Shown here: one piece after another, positions 45,231 to 55,556 of the stretch
How positions within the stretch are numbered: position 1 is the stretch's first letter
Layout: the number at the start of each line of letters is the position of its first letter
Assembly: GCA_030710605.1 (NCBI GenBank)
Contig: CP092876.1
Location: forward strand, 89,075,988 to 89,139,987
Source of the DNA: Cordylochernes scorpioides
Lineage: Eukaryota > Arthropoda > Arachnida > Pseudoscorpiones > Chernetidae
Direction: 5' to 3'
DNA length: 64,000 nt
Notes under the pieces: generated by a model
What the model saw: only the letters and a program-made list of their open reading frames with translations
Told to the model about the DNA's origin: nothing
The model's database searches: none
Program-made: the position numbers and the translations under genes

Positions 45231-45575
45231 TAATATGTTATTCATATAAAAACGATTTTTACTCGGAAGCTTAATTTTGACCCAATTAAATGTAAAAATA
45301 GGAATTAAAAAAGTATAAATAGCTAAAAAAGGTGTAAAAATATTTGAAAGCTTTTGAACAAAATGAAATCAGTTTTAGCCATTTCCCAAAATACACTTTC
45401 AGAATTTGACGTTTGGAAAAAAAAAAGTTGCTACCAAAATCTGCCTGACTATTTATTAGCCAATTAATATGCAGTTTTTGTTTAGCTCAGAGGCAATGAG
45501 AAACGAAACTCAATATTAAATATAATATTCACTTTTAGGAAGTTATATTTCATCATATCATTGTAAATCATTATA

Positions 45576-46565
45576 ATGATCATTATCATTCTATTGCCAC
45601 ATAACTATGAAAAATTGCCCATTAATTTTGATGGAAAAATAATTCAACCTCAGAAACTGTTAAAATTTTGGGAGTTTATTTTTAAAAATCATAGACAAAG
45701 GAATAAGATTAATTTTGGAACACATGTTAACAATATAATTATGAAAGCTACGAAACTTAAGAATATATTATTCTCATTATGTGCACGTACTTGGGGCATT
45801 GATGCTCGGCGTAGATTGATCTTATATAAAGCTATGATACGCTCTACAATAAGCTATGCATCAAATATTTTGGTTTCCTTTTATTACTGCAGCAAAAAAG
45901 ATCCAAGTTGAATTCTATACAATATCAAATTCTTATTAGATGCATTCATGCTTATAGGACTTCATCTTCTTACATCACACATATACTAGCGAAAACTCCT
46001 TTACTGTCCGATTATTTTGAATTATCACAAACAAAGGATAATATGACAAATTCTCTCACAGATCGAACACTCAAAAAAACCCTTGAAAAATAATAAAATA
46101 AACTATATCTGGATCTAAAATTTTAAGTTCTATCTTTCTCAATCTAATGAACTGTTCAAGAAATTCTTTCAATTGCTGTCCCAAATTTCATCTCTTCTGA
46201 TAAATTCACTACTTTATTCTTAACAGGCAAAGGACCCTTCTTAAGTTTCCTATTCAAACTGAATGTTATTAATGATCCAGCATGTGAATGCCGCTTAGAT
46301 GTTGAATCACCAGAGCATCTCTTTCGACTTGCCCTCTGACTAATCAAATTGCATGTAGATACTTTGAAACATTACCAAATTCTCTTTGTGTATATATTCT
46401 ATCTTATGAGAACTTTGTTAAGTTTAGAACTATTTGAACAATAATTTACAAAACACTACTAATCCATCGTGTAAATATTTAATTATATATATGTAAATAA
46501 TACTAGCACAGCACAATAGTCCTTTGGACTTCGTGCTTTTGTAACAATAAATAATAAATAAAATT
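45576..46565 (+). pseudogene. LINE reverse transcriptase C-terminal remnant with 3' tail
   Basis: A Jockey/I-like C-terminal segment: INFDGKIIQPQKLLKF, then KATKLKNILFSLCARTWG, RLILYKAMIRSTISYASN, and, after two frameshifts near 45,868 and 45,905, YQILIRCIHAYRTSSSYITH. Further on a FLTGKGPFLSFLFKLNV stretch with CECRLDVESPEHLF (about 46,220-46,330) is the usual zinc-binding end. An AATAAATAATAAATAAAATT tail finishes it near 46,565, consistent with target-primed retrotransposition. The mirrored copy at 61,909-62,935 has fewer breaks in part of this region. The catalytic core of the reverse transcriptase is absent. Confidence 0.75.
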
Positions 46566-46781
46566 CATTAATTAGTGAAGACTGCGTGCGCTTTGTCATT
46601 TTATTGACAACATATCAATAAATTATTTTCTATTGCCAAATTGTCTCGCTTTTAATATTAAAAATATTTTTATGTTTTTTCATTCTAGCTATAATTTTTA
46701 GAAAACAATTTATTTCAGAGTTGCATTTATGAATTATTTTGATGTTAGTTTTTTTTAAAAAACATCTTTGTATTATATATA

Positions 46782-47390
46782 TGTAATAATGTAGTAATGT
46801 AGTAGTAGTTTATGCTGTTGAATGAATGCAGTGTGGCATGTTGGCTAGAAGCAGTCGTGGTTGTTGAGCGATGGGTGGTAAGGACACACACACAAAACGA
46901 AGCGACACAGTTGTCGAAGGAAAATTCCTTGAATAGATAAAAAGTCGAGCCAAAAGCAAAGATGGAGATCGAGAAGGTTTCTTACTGTTTTACATGGTCG
47001 CTGAGTGGGTCCCTGGAGACGATAAGGGGTGACGCTGACCGGAAGACTCACTGGAACTGAACTAACTGTCGCTAAGGCCGGTCTTATTTATACGACAGCT
47101 CTGACAAAGAGAATTGGGTCATGCACGTGGCACACGTGTCGATGGACACCGGACACTGGCGACGGTCTGACGGGGTCCAATCTATCTTTAGAAATTACTT
47201 TGTAAATCTCTCAATCTTGCTTTTAACTCTGTTTTTAATCTATTATATAGTTTTATTTATTCATCCTCAGTACATTACATATGGGGATACAAGGACACAC
47301 GTCAATTATGCGTATAATTAGTTATAGTTTATAATTAGTTCTATAACAACATGACAATTTTGTTATACGTATTACATAATATAGGGTTAT
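46782..47390 (-). repeat. LTR-like direct repeat, outer copy
   Basis: 609 bp from TGTAATAATGTAG to ATATAGGGTTAT on the plus strand. The CACGTG-containing GCACGTGGCACACGTGTCGA lies at about 47,123. A TATA box is at 47,085-47,092 (minus strand). Confidence 0.88.
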
Positions 47391-50300
47391 AAAACTGTGA
47401 GGGTAAAGGGCTATAACAAGATGTTTATTTGGCTATATCTGAAAATTATAAAAATAAAACTTATGTTTAATTTAAAAGTTATGATATTCATTATAAAAGA
47501 GAACTGTAGATAAAACCTTTGTTTGCTAAAAAAATAATGATGAAAAAATGATGTTCTAAAAGATTGTTGGCGGGCGTTGGAAAGGGTTAGGGGTTGAAGA
47601 ATATGCAATTGTAAGTGTTGCACAGACAATCAAATACTGAGATCCAGGTGCAAAGCGTGGATATAGACTTGTGCGTCTTCTTAGGCAATGTTTCACCTGC
47701 GATCCTGTATAAGGTTACAGTGCTTTGTCACAATTGTAGGGTTATTGGGTTGAAAAGTTGTTGAAGAAAAGACTTAATATGATTGAAAGGGATGGTAGAG
47801 CCATGCGATACGTAGAATTGTTGTAGCGACAGTAGGTGGTCTGACTTGACTTGAAATCAAAGGTTGATTGTGGTCCGCTAGAGCTGAAAAAATTGAAAGT
47901 TGAAAAAGTGAACGCTTTGTGCATGCGTTGGTGATGTGCTCTGCGGATGATTGAAATAAACTTTTGAAACGTGTTCAGACCAAAAAGTCGAGACTTGTAC
48001 TTCTGGGGAACTGTGTTCAAAGAGTTTGTTGAATTACGAAATCAAAAGAAAAATTGTCAAGCAGTACTGTCGTTTCTACGAGCAATGGCTGAAATAGGTA
48101 GTGAAAAAGGTATAGGGAAGTGATTAGTAAGAATTTGATTGTTGAAAACGATTGTTGTATGCCCGATAGTTGATGATAAACATTGTCATATAATAAAGTT
48201 ATTTAAACAAATATAAAATATAGTGAATAAAAAGATAGAAATATGATTGCGGATAAAAAAGTATAGGTGGATAAGATCAAACATGTAATATATAAAAGAC
48301 ATAATAATGAATTAGTAAAATATAAGATAATAATAATGAATTAGTAATATATAAAAGATATAATAATGAATTAAAAATGATTATTGAAAGAATTAAATGT
48401 TTTGTCATACTAAAATAATATCATAAAAAAATCAAATTGTTAAAATAAAGTTGTTAAAATAATGTTGGAATAAAAATTTGCTTATATAATTGAAAAGTAA
48501 AAAATAAAAATAATTATTCAAGATTTTATACAAAGTTATAATATAATTAAAGATTATTAATGATTAGATAAATGTTAAGTAGTGAAAAATGGAACAAAAA
48601 TTGTCTCTTTTGAAGAAAAGTTACAACTGTGGTGTGTAACTAGGTCATGTCCCTTTGGTAAATATCGGTGTTTCTATGTATCTCTGAAACTGGGAATACG
48701 TGATCTGACATGTTCATGGTAATATGTTAAATTGGGTAATGATTGGTAAGTCAATTAATTATAGGTGCTGCAATCTATCCGTCCTGCGAGTTGGGTGACG
48801 TGTCAGGTACAGGCGAACTGCAACTGGAGGTGTCATTTTAACATGGCGGCTGCAATTGGTGTCGATATCAACATGTGTCATGCCCTTTGATGCCGACCGA
48901 CATAGCTGTTGTTTATTGATGTTGGCGGGCGTTGTGAGTCACCCTGTTGGTTAGAAGAAAATCTCTCTGCCTCCACTGTGGTAATTTGGTTCTCTCCTAT
49001 TTGAAAATATAGTTTTCTCTGTGTTTGCAAGCGCTGTGTCTCGACGATGTTGCGGACTTATAAAAAATGTTATTCAATGATGTCAGGTTTAGATGTGAAT
49101 AAAAGTGCGACTTCAACGTAGACACGTTTGGTGAGGTGTCACAGGCATGAAGGCGTCTTGGGCCTGTTAAGTGAGAAAATTGTTGTGGTGCGCTGTGTGA
49201 CACTAGTAAGTGGATTGAATAGAAAGGTGTCACGTGAAGTCTTTGTTTTTGGTATACAGCATCTAACTAGTTTCCGAATGAATAACAAATTTATTAGTCA
49301 TGGGTGATTGTTGTACGAAACACATCGAGAATTTTCAGATTGTTATAGAGGTGGTATGTTTATCGTGAAATCTTTGTGTTCGCGACGATATGGAGCTCGT
49401 GTGGCTCGAAATTGGACGTGTTGTTAAATTGCGCGTTAATAGATGTGGCCAATTGGAGAAAGTGATGGGAGAGTGTGTTGAAGTTGGTTCCGAGAGATGT
49501 GTGAATTATTAATAATTATGCATGTAAAAAGAAAAGGACGAGGGAGTGTAGCTATGCTGGAACTTTTTAACTTGTTTTGGGGAAGGACAGTTACATTTCT
49601 AGTTGTGCTTTTGAAGATAGTGTATCTTTCGATTTTTGTATTTTTTAAAAAATGCGTTTCACCTATGTTTATTAAAATTTGAATATATATATTTTTTAAA
49701 TCGTTGCTTATGTTAGTGCGAAAATTATACTTGTAAAAGGGCAATGGCATGATAGTGACTTATAATTTGAATGGGGCGTGTACATAAAATAGTACACATA
49801 ACAATGATTTTTTGCAAAGTTTTGTGTATTTACTTAAGACATTGGTGTTTTTTGGTATAAAAATAAGGTATTAAAAAAAACACACAAATAAGTTTAGAAT
49901 ATGGATTCGAGTAATTAAAATATAATATGATTTTTTATGTAAAATTGAAAGTAATGAATTAAGATTTAAAAGTTGCTTAAAATAAAGTAAAAAATGATAA
50001 ATGAGGGTGTACAATATTTAAAATTTGAATTGAAATGCTATAAAAATGGTAAAATTTGATTTAAAAATAATTACAGGAAAAATAAACATTATATTTATGG
50101 AAAATCAAGTTGTTAGCATGAAGAGAGAGTTAAGTAGATTTTTTAAAAACTCACAGTTTTTATGATTGTTCAGTCAGGAGACTTGGTCTTTGGTTGTTGT
50201 CCTGATGACGTGGAAGGCGTCTTGTAGAGCTTGTAGAAGCTTGTGACTTCTGTTTGGCGATGGTGGCATGTCGTCTGGATGGTTGCCTTGTAAGGTCGAA

Positions 50301-50489
50301 GGTGGGTAACTTCTCACCGGCTTATTTTGCGGGATGTTCGGCTGTGTCGTTGGGGGGAAGATTGTTTGGTCGTTTCGTTGGAATGGCGTGCTTGTTCCTC
50401 CATCTTGCTTCTTGGCTCTTTTCTATCTGGACAGTCTTTTTACCTTCTTCGTTGTGGTCTCCTTCGTTGTGGTAATCCTGTCGACTCTC

Positions 50490-51099
50490 TGTAATAATGT
50501 AGTAATGTAGTAGTAGTTTATGCTGTTGAATGAATGCAGTGTGGCATGTTGGCTAGAAGCAGTCGTGGTTGTTGAGCGATGGGTGGTAAGGACACACACA
50601 CAAAACGAAGCGACACAGTTGTCGAAGGAAAATTCCTTGAATAGATAAAAAGTCGAGCCAAAAGCAAAGATGGAGATCGAGAAGGTTTCTTACTGTTTTA
50701 CATGGTCGCTGAGTTGGTCCCTGGAGACGATAAGGGGTGACGCTGACCGGAAGACTCACTGGAACTGAACTAACTGTCGCTAAGGCCGGTCTTATTTATA
50801 CGACAGCTCTGACAAAGAGAATTGGGTCATGCACGTGGCACACGTGTCGATGGACACCGGACACTGGCGACGGTCTGACGGGGTCCAATCTATCTTTAGA
50901 AGTTACTTTGTAAATCTCTCAATCTTGCTTTTAACTCAGTTTTTAATCTATTATATAGTTTTATTTATTCATCCTCAGTACATTACATATGGGGATACAA
51001 GGACACACGTCAATTATGCGTATAATTAGTTATAGTTTATAATTAGTTCTATATACAACATGACAATTTTGTTATACGTATTACATAATATAGGGTTAT
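50490..51099 (-). repeat. LTR-like direct repeat, inner copy
   Basis: 610 bp, about 99% identical to 46,782-47,390. It has GTTGGTCC where the outer copy has GTGGGTCC, and CTCAGTTTTT where the outer has CTCTGTTTTT. Confidence 0.88.
50763..50800 (-). promoter_or_regulatory. TATA box plus initiator in the LTR-like repeat
   Basis: On the minus strand TATAAATA (50,793-50,800) lies about 30 bases before TCAGTT (50,763-50,768), the spacing of an arthropod RNA polymerase II core promoter. The same pair occurs in the outer repeat (47,055-47,092) and in the mirrored arm. Confidence 0.6.
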
Positions 51100-51336
51100 T
51101 GGTTTAAATTATCATATATATCTGACACGCTTTCTATCTCCTTATTCTGTAAAATTCTGGATATCATACTCGCGGTCTATTACGAAGAAGAAACGGAGCA
51201 CCTCCTCGGGCTACTCACGCCTGAAGACAAGATTCTTCTCGACAAATTCTTCGACATTATCATCAAACATGTTACGAACATGAACTCCCCAAATGGCAGG
51301 GATCTGTCTAGATTCAAGGCGGCTTTAAGCTCCTGA
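51094..51336 (+). other. 80-codon open segment with protein-like composition
   Basis: Open from the codon after a TAG at 51,091 to the TGA at 51,334-51,336, without an ATG near its start. The C-terminal two thirds (YYEEETEHLLGLLTPEDK, then FFDIIIKHVTNMNSPNG and a SRFKAALSS end) looks like a charged helical protein rather than random AT-rich text. I do not recognise it. It abuts the LTR-like repeat, so it may be the remains of a gene or element cut by that insertion. Mirrored at 57,139-57,382. Confidence 0.3.
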
Positions 51337-52918
51337 TCCGGACGTGCCCTCGGAGAGGGCTACGTCGATTGTAAATATCTCTCTTCATTCCTACCATTAT
51401 TATTACCTTATAACTCCCTTTGAGTGTAAAGATTGACGAGATGTCAAAAAAAAGTTGTTTAATTGTCAAATTGTCCTTATTCTGTAATGGGGAAATGTCA
51501 GTGGTGTAGGGTTGGTTCGATTATAGTTATATCGAGACACATTTATAAGTTTAATTATTCCTGAAGTGATCCGTCTTACATATGCTCTAGTTAATGTTTA
51601 TTTTGGTTTTATTGACTTAATATAGAGTTTTTTTTTTGGCCATCATGCATTTGAATGCATTTATTAAAAGCTGTAGATGTTTTTATGCTCAGAATTTTCC
51701 ACCTCCTTTTGGTTTAAAACATATGAAATATATAGATTGATAAATTAGAAATTTATTAAAAATAAAAAGCCTATTTCGGATCAATTGTTCTTTTTATATA
51801 GAGTTGTGTAGGGTCCCCGGCTTCGCCCAGTATTTAACAGAGGGAATGCTTGATCCACCAATTTTTTAAGTTCAACTAATCATTAGAATTATAAACATTC
51901 TTTATATCAGAATGTTTCAGTCCGGCATATACCGACAAAATTTGACTTTTATATGCATATATATTACTAAAAATATTTTCTGCTGATTTTGGAATTAGAA
52001 TTATTATCCTTACTTGAGGCTTGAAGAGGAAAATAAAAGATTACATATTTACATATGAACAAAAAGATTTGAGCCGGCCAACGGGAAATGGAATTATCTT
52101 TATTTATGGGGCTGCTAACCAAAAAGGATGATTTTTGAGCCCCAATGGACACATAAAGTAGAATATATACATTCCACTGTTGGAGGGGCCTGGGGATGGG
52201 TGGCCAGGGAATCATCGCCGGGTAAAAAAAAAAAAAAGGCCAACGGGAAACAACAACAATGGATTTATATTGGGAAAGCCGCGACATCTTGCGGTGGACA
52301 TTACAGAGTAATTTAAAATTAAATAATTTTTATATAACACGCACACATATATTAAAAACAACAACAAAAAGGCCTATTCTGACCACTCATACGAGCTTTT
52401 TAATGAAAACGCATCTAATGGAACAAAAATAAACTAAACGTTGAGATTTAATTTTGGCCAACCCAGTTTCTTGATAAATCAAGAAAAGCCCACCACGAAC
52501 GCGTTTAGGGCTGTAGACCCTCGTCACGTGATGTAGGCCGTAACTCAACGACAAAAAATTTCGTTCAAGGGGCTTCATAAAAAATCAAGAAATTTATTCT
52601 ATTTAAACCACCAGATATATAGAGTTTTTTTTAGGGTAATTTAAAATAAATTATAATTCTCAAATCCCTGATACATGAATATGAAGTCTAGGTAGTGTAT
52701 GCGATTTGTGCATCCTAGAGAAGAACATTAGAAAATATCTCTCTCCAACAAAAGCTTGAAGTCGTGAGAGACCTGCAGTTCACTTATTGGACCTGATGTA
52801 GAGGACAAACAAATTGATCAACAATTTAATGAAGTCGAGCGTTGACCTTAAGGTGGTGAGAAGATGATGACTCAAATAGGTCAATGATGAGTTGATTAAC
52901 TGAAGGCTGTTTCAGACG
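51337..52918. other. Upstream region of the SVEP1-like gene; repeats only
   Basis: Contents: a GC hairpin-like CCCCGGCTTCGCCC near 51,817; a 15-base A run at 52,224 near a CGACATCTTGCGGTGGACAT phrase; and a copy of the 9,235-type module at 52,366-52,580 (TTCTGACCACTCA, then CCACCACGAACGCGTTTAGG). No TATA box is obvious before 52,919. Confidence 0.5.
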
Positions 52919-53359
52919 ATGACGGTCGGATGGGGGGTACTAGCCATCTTGCTGGTAGCTGTGGGGGCCGAAGAAGAGGGTCCCTTGCCCCCCGGGCCCT
53001 CCACGGGGTCTCACAGCCGCTTGGAGGAGTTGGGGGCCCTGCTGAAGGTGCACGTAGCGCGACTGAGGCGTGCATCAACGGCGGAACTGGTGTTCCTTGT
53101 GGACAGCTCTGCCAGTGTCGGCGCAGACAACTTCGCCGACGAACTGAGGTTTGTCAGGAAACTCCTGGCGGACTTCACCGTCTCGCGGAACGCTACGCAA
53201 GTCGGCGTGGTGACATTCGGCTCCAAGGGGCGTGTTGTCACTCATGTGAATCATCTCTCGGAGCCTTCCAACAAGTGCGAACTATTGGAGCATCAGCTCC
53301 CCGGCATTGGATACTCTGGAGGAGGAACCTACACCTTAGGTGCCATGTTGGAGGCTCAG
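52919..53359 (+). CDS. SVEP1/polydom-like secreted vWFA protein, exon 1 (left copy)
   Basis: 147 codons from the ATG at 52,919. Residues 1-17 (MTVGWGVLAILLVAVGA) form a signal peptide, so the product enters the secretory pathway. From residue 55 a von Willebrand A domain begins: ELVFLVDSSASVG carries the DxSxS metal-binding motif, followed by NFADELRFVRKLLADF, QVGVVTFGSK and GIGYSGGGTYTLGAMLEAQ. The order and wording closely match the N-terminal A domain of animal SVEP1 (polydom), an extracellular matrix protein with later sushi, EGF and pentraxin domains. The exon ends with a complete codon at GAGGCTCAG before the donor GTAGGT, so the intron is phase 0. The exon is intact. Only this part and a damaged exon 2 fit before the gap; the symbol is withheld because orthology is not proven. 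Confidence 0.82.
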
Positions 53360-53745
53360 GTAGGTCTTTCTTGTCTCCTGTTGGAGACACGGGTAGGTCT
53401 TCCTTGTCTTACCTTGTTCCGGGTTAGATACTGAGGTAGGTCTTACCTTGTTCCGGGTTGGATATTGAGGTAGGTCTTACCTTGTTCCGGGTTGGATACT
53501 GAGGTAGGTCTTACCTTGTTCCGGGTTGGATACTGAGGTAGGTCTCACCTTGTTCCGGGTTGGACACTGAGGTAGGTCTTACCTTGTTCCGTGTTGGATA
53601 CTGAGGTAGGTCTTACCTTATTCCGGGTTGGATCCTGAGGTAGGTCTTACCTTGTTCCGAGTTGGATACTGAGGTAGGTCTTACTTTGTTCCGGGTTGGA
53701 TACTGAGGTAGGTCTTACCTTGTTCCGGGTTGAATACTCTAATTA
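53360..53745 (+). repeat. 34-bp minisatellite at the start of intron 1
   Basis: About ten units of GTAGGTCTTACCTTGTTCCG plus GGTTGGATACTGAG begin at the exon 1 donor. Two diverged versions come first, then near-identical units from 53,433. Every unit contains a GAGGTAGGT that looks like the true donor. Confidence 0.9.
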
Positions 53746-53959
53746 CGTGTTGAGTACTTAGGTAGGTTTTAATTGCCTCAAGACCGAATACTCCAGGATG
53801 TTAGCAGGGCTCGCTGGACTGCTCTCTAGTACTCACGTATGACTAACCTTTTTTAAATAAGGTTATATAACCCTTAGTTTTCACTTTAATCAAAACAATA
53901 CATTTGAACTTCAAAATTATTCAAATATTTGAAACAGCGCAGACTACTTTGTTATTTAG

Positions 53960-54187
53960 AAAATTCTCCGGAATGCTCGGCCCTGAAGCGGATCAGGCAG
54001 TTTTCCTGGTGAGGACGGCTATTCCAACGGAGGAGACCCACGCCCAGCAGCCAGGGACCTACGGGAGGCCGGAGTGGAGGTCTTCACCTTCGGGATACGC
54101 CACGGGAATATCCGGGAACTGTGGGACATGCATCTGAACCGAGAGCAGAGCATTCCTTCATCGTGGATCCTTAAGGAGTTCGAAGCC
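53960..54187 (+). pseudogene. SVEP1-like exon 2, frameshifted and cut by the gap (left copy)
   Basis: An acceptor TTATTTAG ends at 53,959. The exon text continues the vWFA domain in phase 0 with KILRNAR, then in other frames [28 protein letters not shown], a [16 protein letters not shown] stretch, and KEFEA. Those parts are separated by about four apparent one-base deletions (near 53,981, 54,017, 54,129 and 54,168). Each would be repaired by a single base, and the protein wording is otherwise well conserved. Either base-calling error at a contig end or real decay explains this. The sequence stops at the N run, inside the domain. Confidence 0.7.
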
Positions 54188-54287
54188 NNNNNNNNNNNNN
54201 NNNNNNNNNNNNNNNNNNNNNNNNNNNNNNNNNNNNNNNNNNNNNNNNNNNNNNNNNNNNNNNNNNNNNNNNNNNNNNNNNNNNNNN
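54188..54287. other. Assembly gap of exactly 100 N
   Basis: One hundred N bases, a conventional placeholder for a gap of unknown size. The bases on its two sides (TTCGAAGCC and GGCTTCGAA) are exact reverse complements, so it lies at the centre of the palindrome. Confidence 0.99.
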
Positions 54288-54515
54288 GGCTTCGAACTCC
54301 TTAAGGATCCACGATGAAGGAATGCTCTGCTCTCGGTTCAGATGCATGTCCCACAGTTCCCGGATATTCCCGTGGCGTATCCCGAAGGTGAAGACCTCCA
54401 CTCCGGCCTCCCGTAGGTCCCTGGCTGCTGGGCGTGGGTCTCCTCCGTTGGAATAGCCGTCCTCACCAGGAAAACTGCCTGATCCGCTTCAGGGCCGAGC
54501 ATTCCGGAGAATTTT
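54288..54515 (-). pseudogene. SVEP1-like exon 2, mirrored copy
   Basis: Exact reverse complement of 53,960-54,187, including the same four apparent one-base deletions and the same cut at the gap. Two independent copies would not be expected to share all of these if they were sequencing errors made separately. Confidence 0.7.
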
Positions 54516-54729
54516 CTAAATAACAAAGTAGTCTGCGCTGTTTCAAATATTTGAATAATTTTGAAGTTCAAATGTATTGTTTTGATTAAAGTGAAAACTA
54601 AGGGTTATATAACCTTATTTAAAAAAGGTTAGTCATACGTGAGTACTAGAGAGCAGTCCAGCGAGCCCTGCTAACATCCTGGAGTATTCGGTCTTGAGGC
54701 AATTAAAACCTACCTAAGTACTCAACACG

Positions 54730-55115
54730 TAATTAGAGTATTCAACCCGGAACAAGGTAAGACCTACCTCAGTATCCAACCCGGAACAAAGTAAGACCTA
54801 CCTCAGTATCCAACTCGGAACAAGGTAAGACCTACCTCAGGATCCAACCCGGAATAAGGTAAGACCTACCTCAGTATCCAACACGGAACAAGGTAAGACC
54901 TACCTCAGTGTCCAACCCGGAACAAGGTGAGACCTACCTCAGTATCCAACCCGGAACAAGGTAAGACCTACCTCAGTATCCAACCCGGAACAAGGTAAGA
55001 CCTACCTCAATATCCAACCCGGAACAAGGTAAGACCTACCTCAGTATCTAACCCGGAACAAGGTAAGACAAGGAAGACCTACCCGTGTCTCCAACAGGAG
55101 ACAAGAAAGACCTAC
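54730..55115 (-). repeat. 34-bp intron minisatellite, mirrored copy
   Basis: Reverse complement of 53,360-53,745 with the same unit order and the same variant units. Confidence 0.9.
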
Positions 55116-55556
55116 CTGAGCCTCCAACATGGCACCTAAGGTGTAGGTTCCTCCTCCAGAGTATCCAATGCCGGGGAGCTGATGCTCCAATAGTTCGCAC
55201 TTGTTGGAAGGCTCCGAGAGATGATTCACATGAGTGACAACACGCCCCTTGGAGCCGAATGTCACCACGCCGACTTGCGTAGCGTTCCGCGAGACGGTGA
55301 AGTCCGCCAGGAGTTTCCTGACAAACCTCAGTTCGTCGGCGAAGTTGTCTGCGCCGACACTGGCAGAGCTGTCCACAAGGAACACCAGTTCCGCCGTTGA
55401 TGCACGCCTCAGTCGCGCTACGTGCACCTTCAGCAGGGCCCCCAACTCCTCCAAGCGGCTGTGAGACCCCGTGGAGGGCCCGGGGGGCAAGGGACCCTCT
55501 TCTTCGGCCCCCACAGCTACCAGCAAGATGGCTAGTACCCCCCATCCGACCGTCAT
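55116..55556 (-). CDS. SVEP1/polydom-like vWFA protein, exon 1 (mirrored copy)
   Basis: Identical to 52,919-53,359 on the opposite strand: start ATG at 55,554-55,556, signal peptide, DSSAS metal-binding motif, and donor just below 55,116. If the palindrome is an assembly artefact, this is not a second gene. If it is real, the genome would carry two convergent copies whose 3' parts both point into the gap. Confidence 0.75.

Larger units (their letters stand above)
46782..51099 (-). mobile_element. LTR element without coding genes (LARD-like), left arm
   Basis: Two direct repeats of about 610 bp (46,782-47,390 and 50,490-51,099) enclose 3.1 kb. They differ at about four or five sites. No Gag, protease, reverse transcriptase or integrase motif is visible inside; the longest frames are about 100 codons and unrelated. 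Minus-strand orientation is inferred from a TATAAATA box followed by a TCAGTT initiator in each repeat. The repeat ends are TG on one side and AT on the other, unlike the standard TG/CA, and I see no clear primer site or target duplication. A non-autonomous retrotransposon is likely; a segmental duplication of a promoter-bearing unit is the alternative. Confidence 0.65.
44481..54187 (+). repeat. Left arm of the large palindrome
   Basis: Reverse-complementary to 54,288-64,000. Position x pairs with 108,475 minus x from the gap out to about 47,000 without any difference that I noticed. Further out, scattered SNPs and small indels shift the pairing by up to four bases. The arm still matches where the window ends, so its outer limit is unknown. 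Confidence 0.95.

Noticed and set aside
53011..53241. Minus-strand and alternate-frame ORFs over SVEP1-like exon 1
   Set aside because: They are shadows of the exon. The vWFA motifs and signal peptide lie only in the frame starting at 52,919.
54074..54401. Frames running through the N gap
   Set aside because: The middle is 34 undetermined residues. The apparent continuity across the gap has no meaning.
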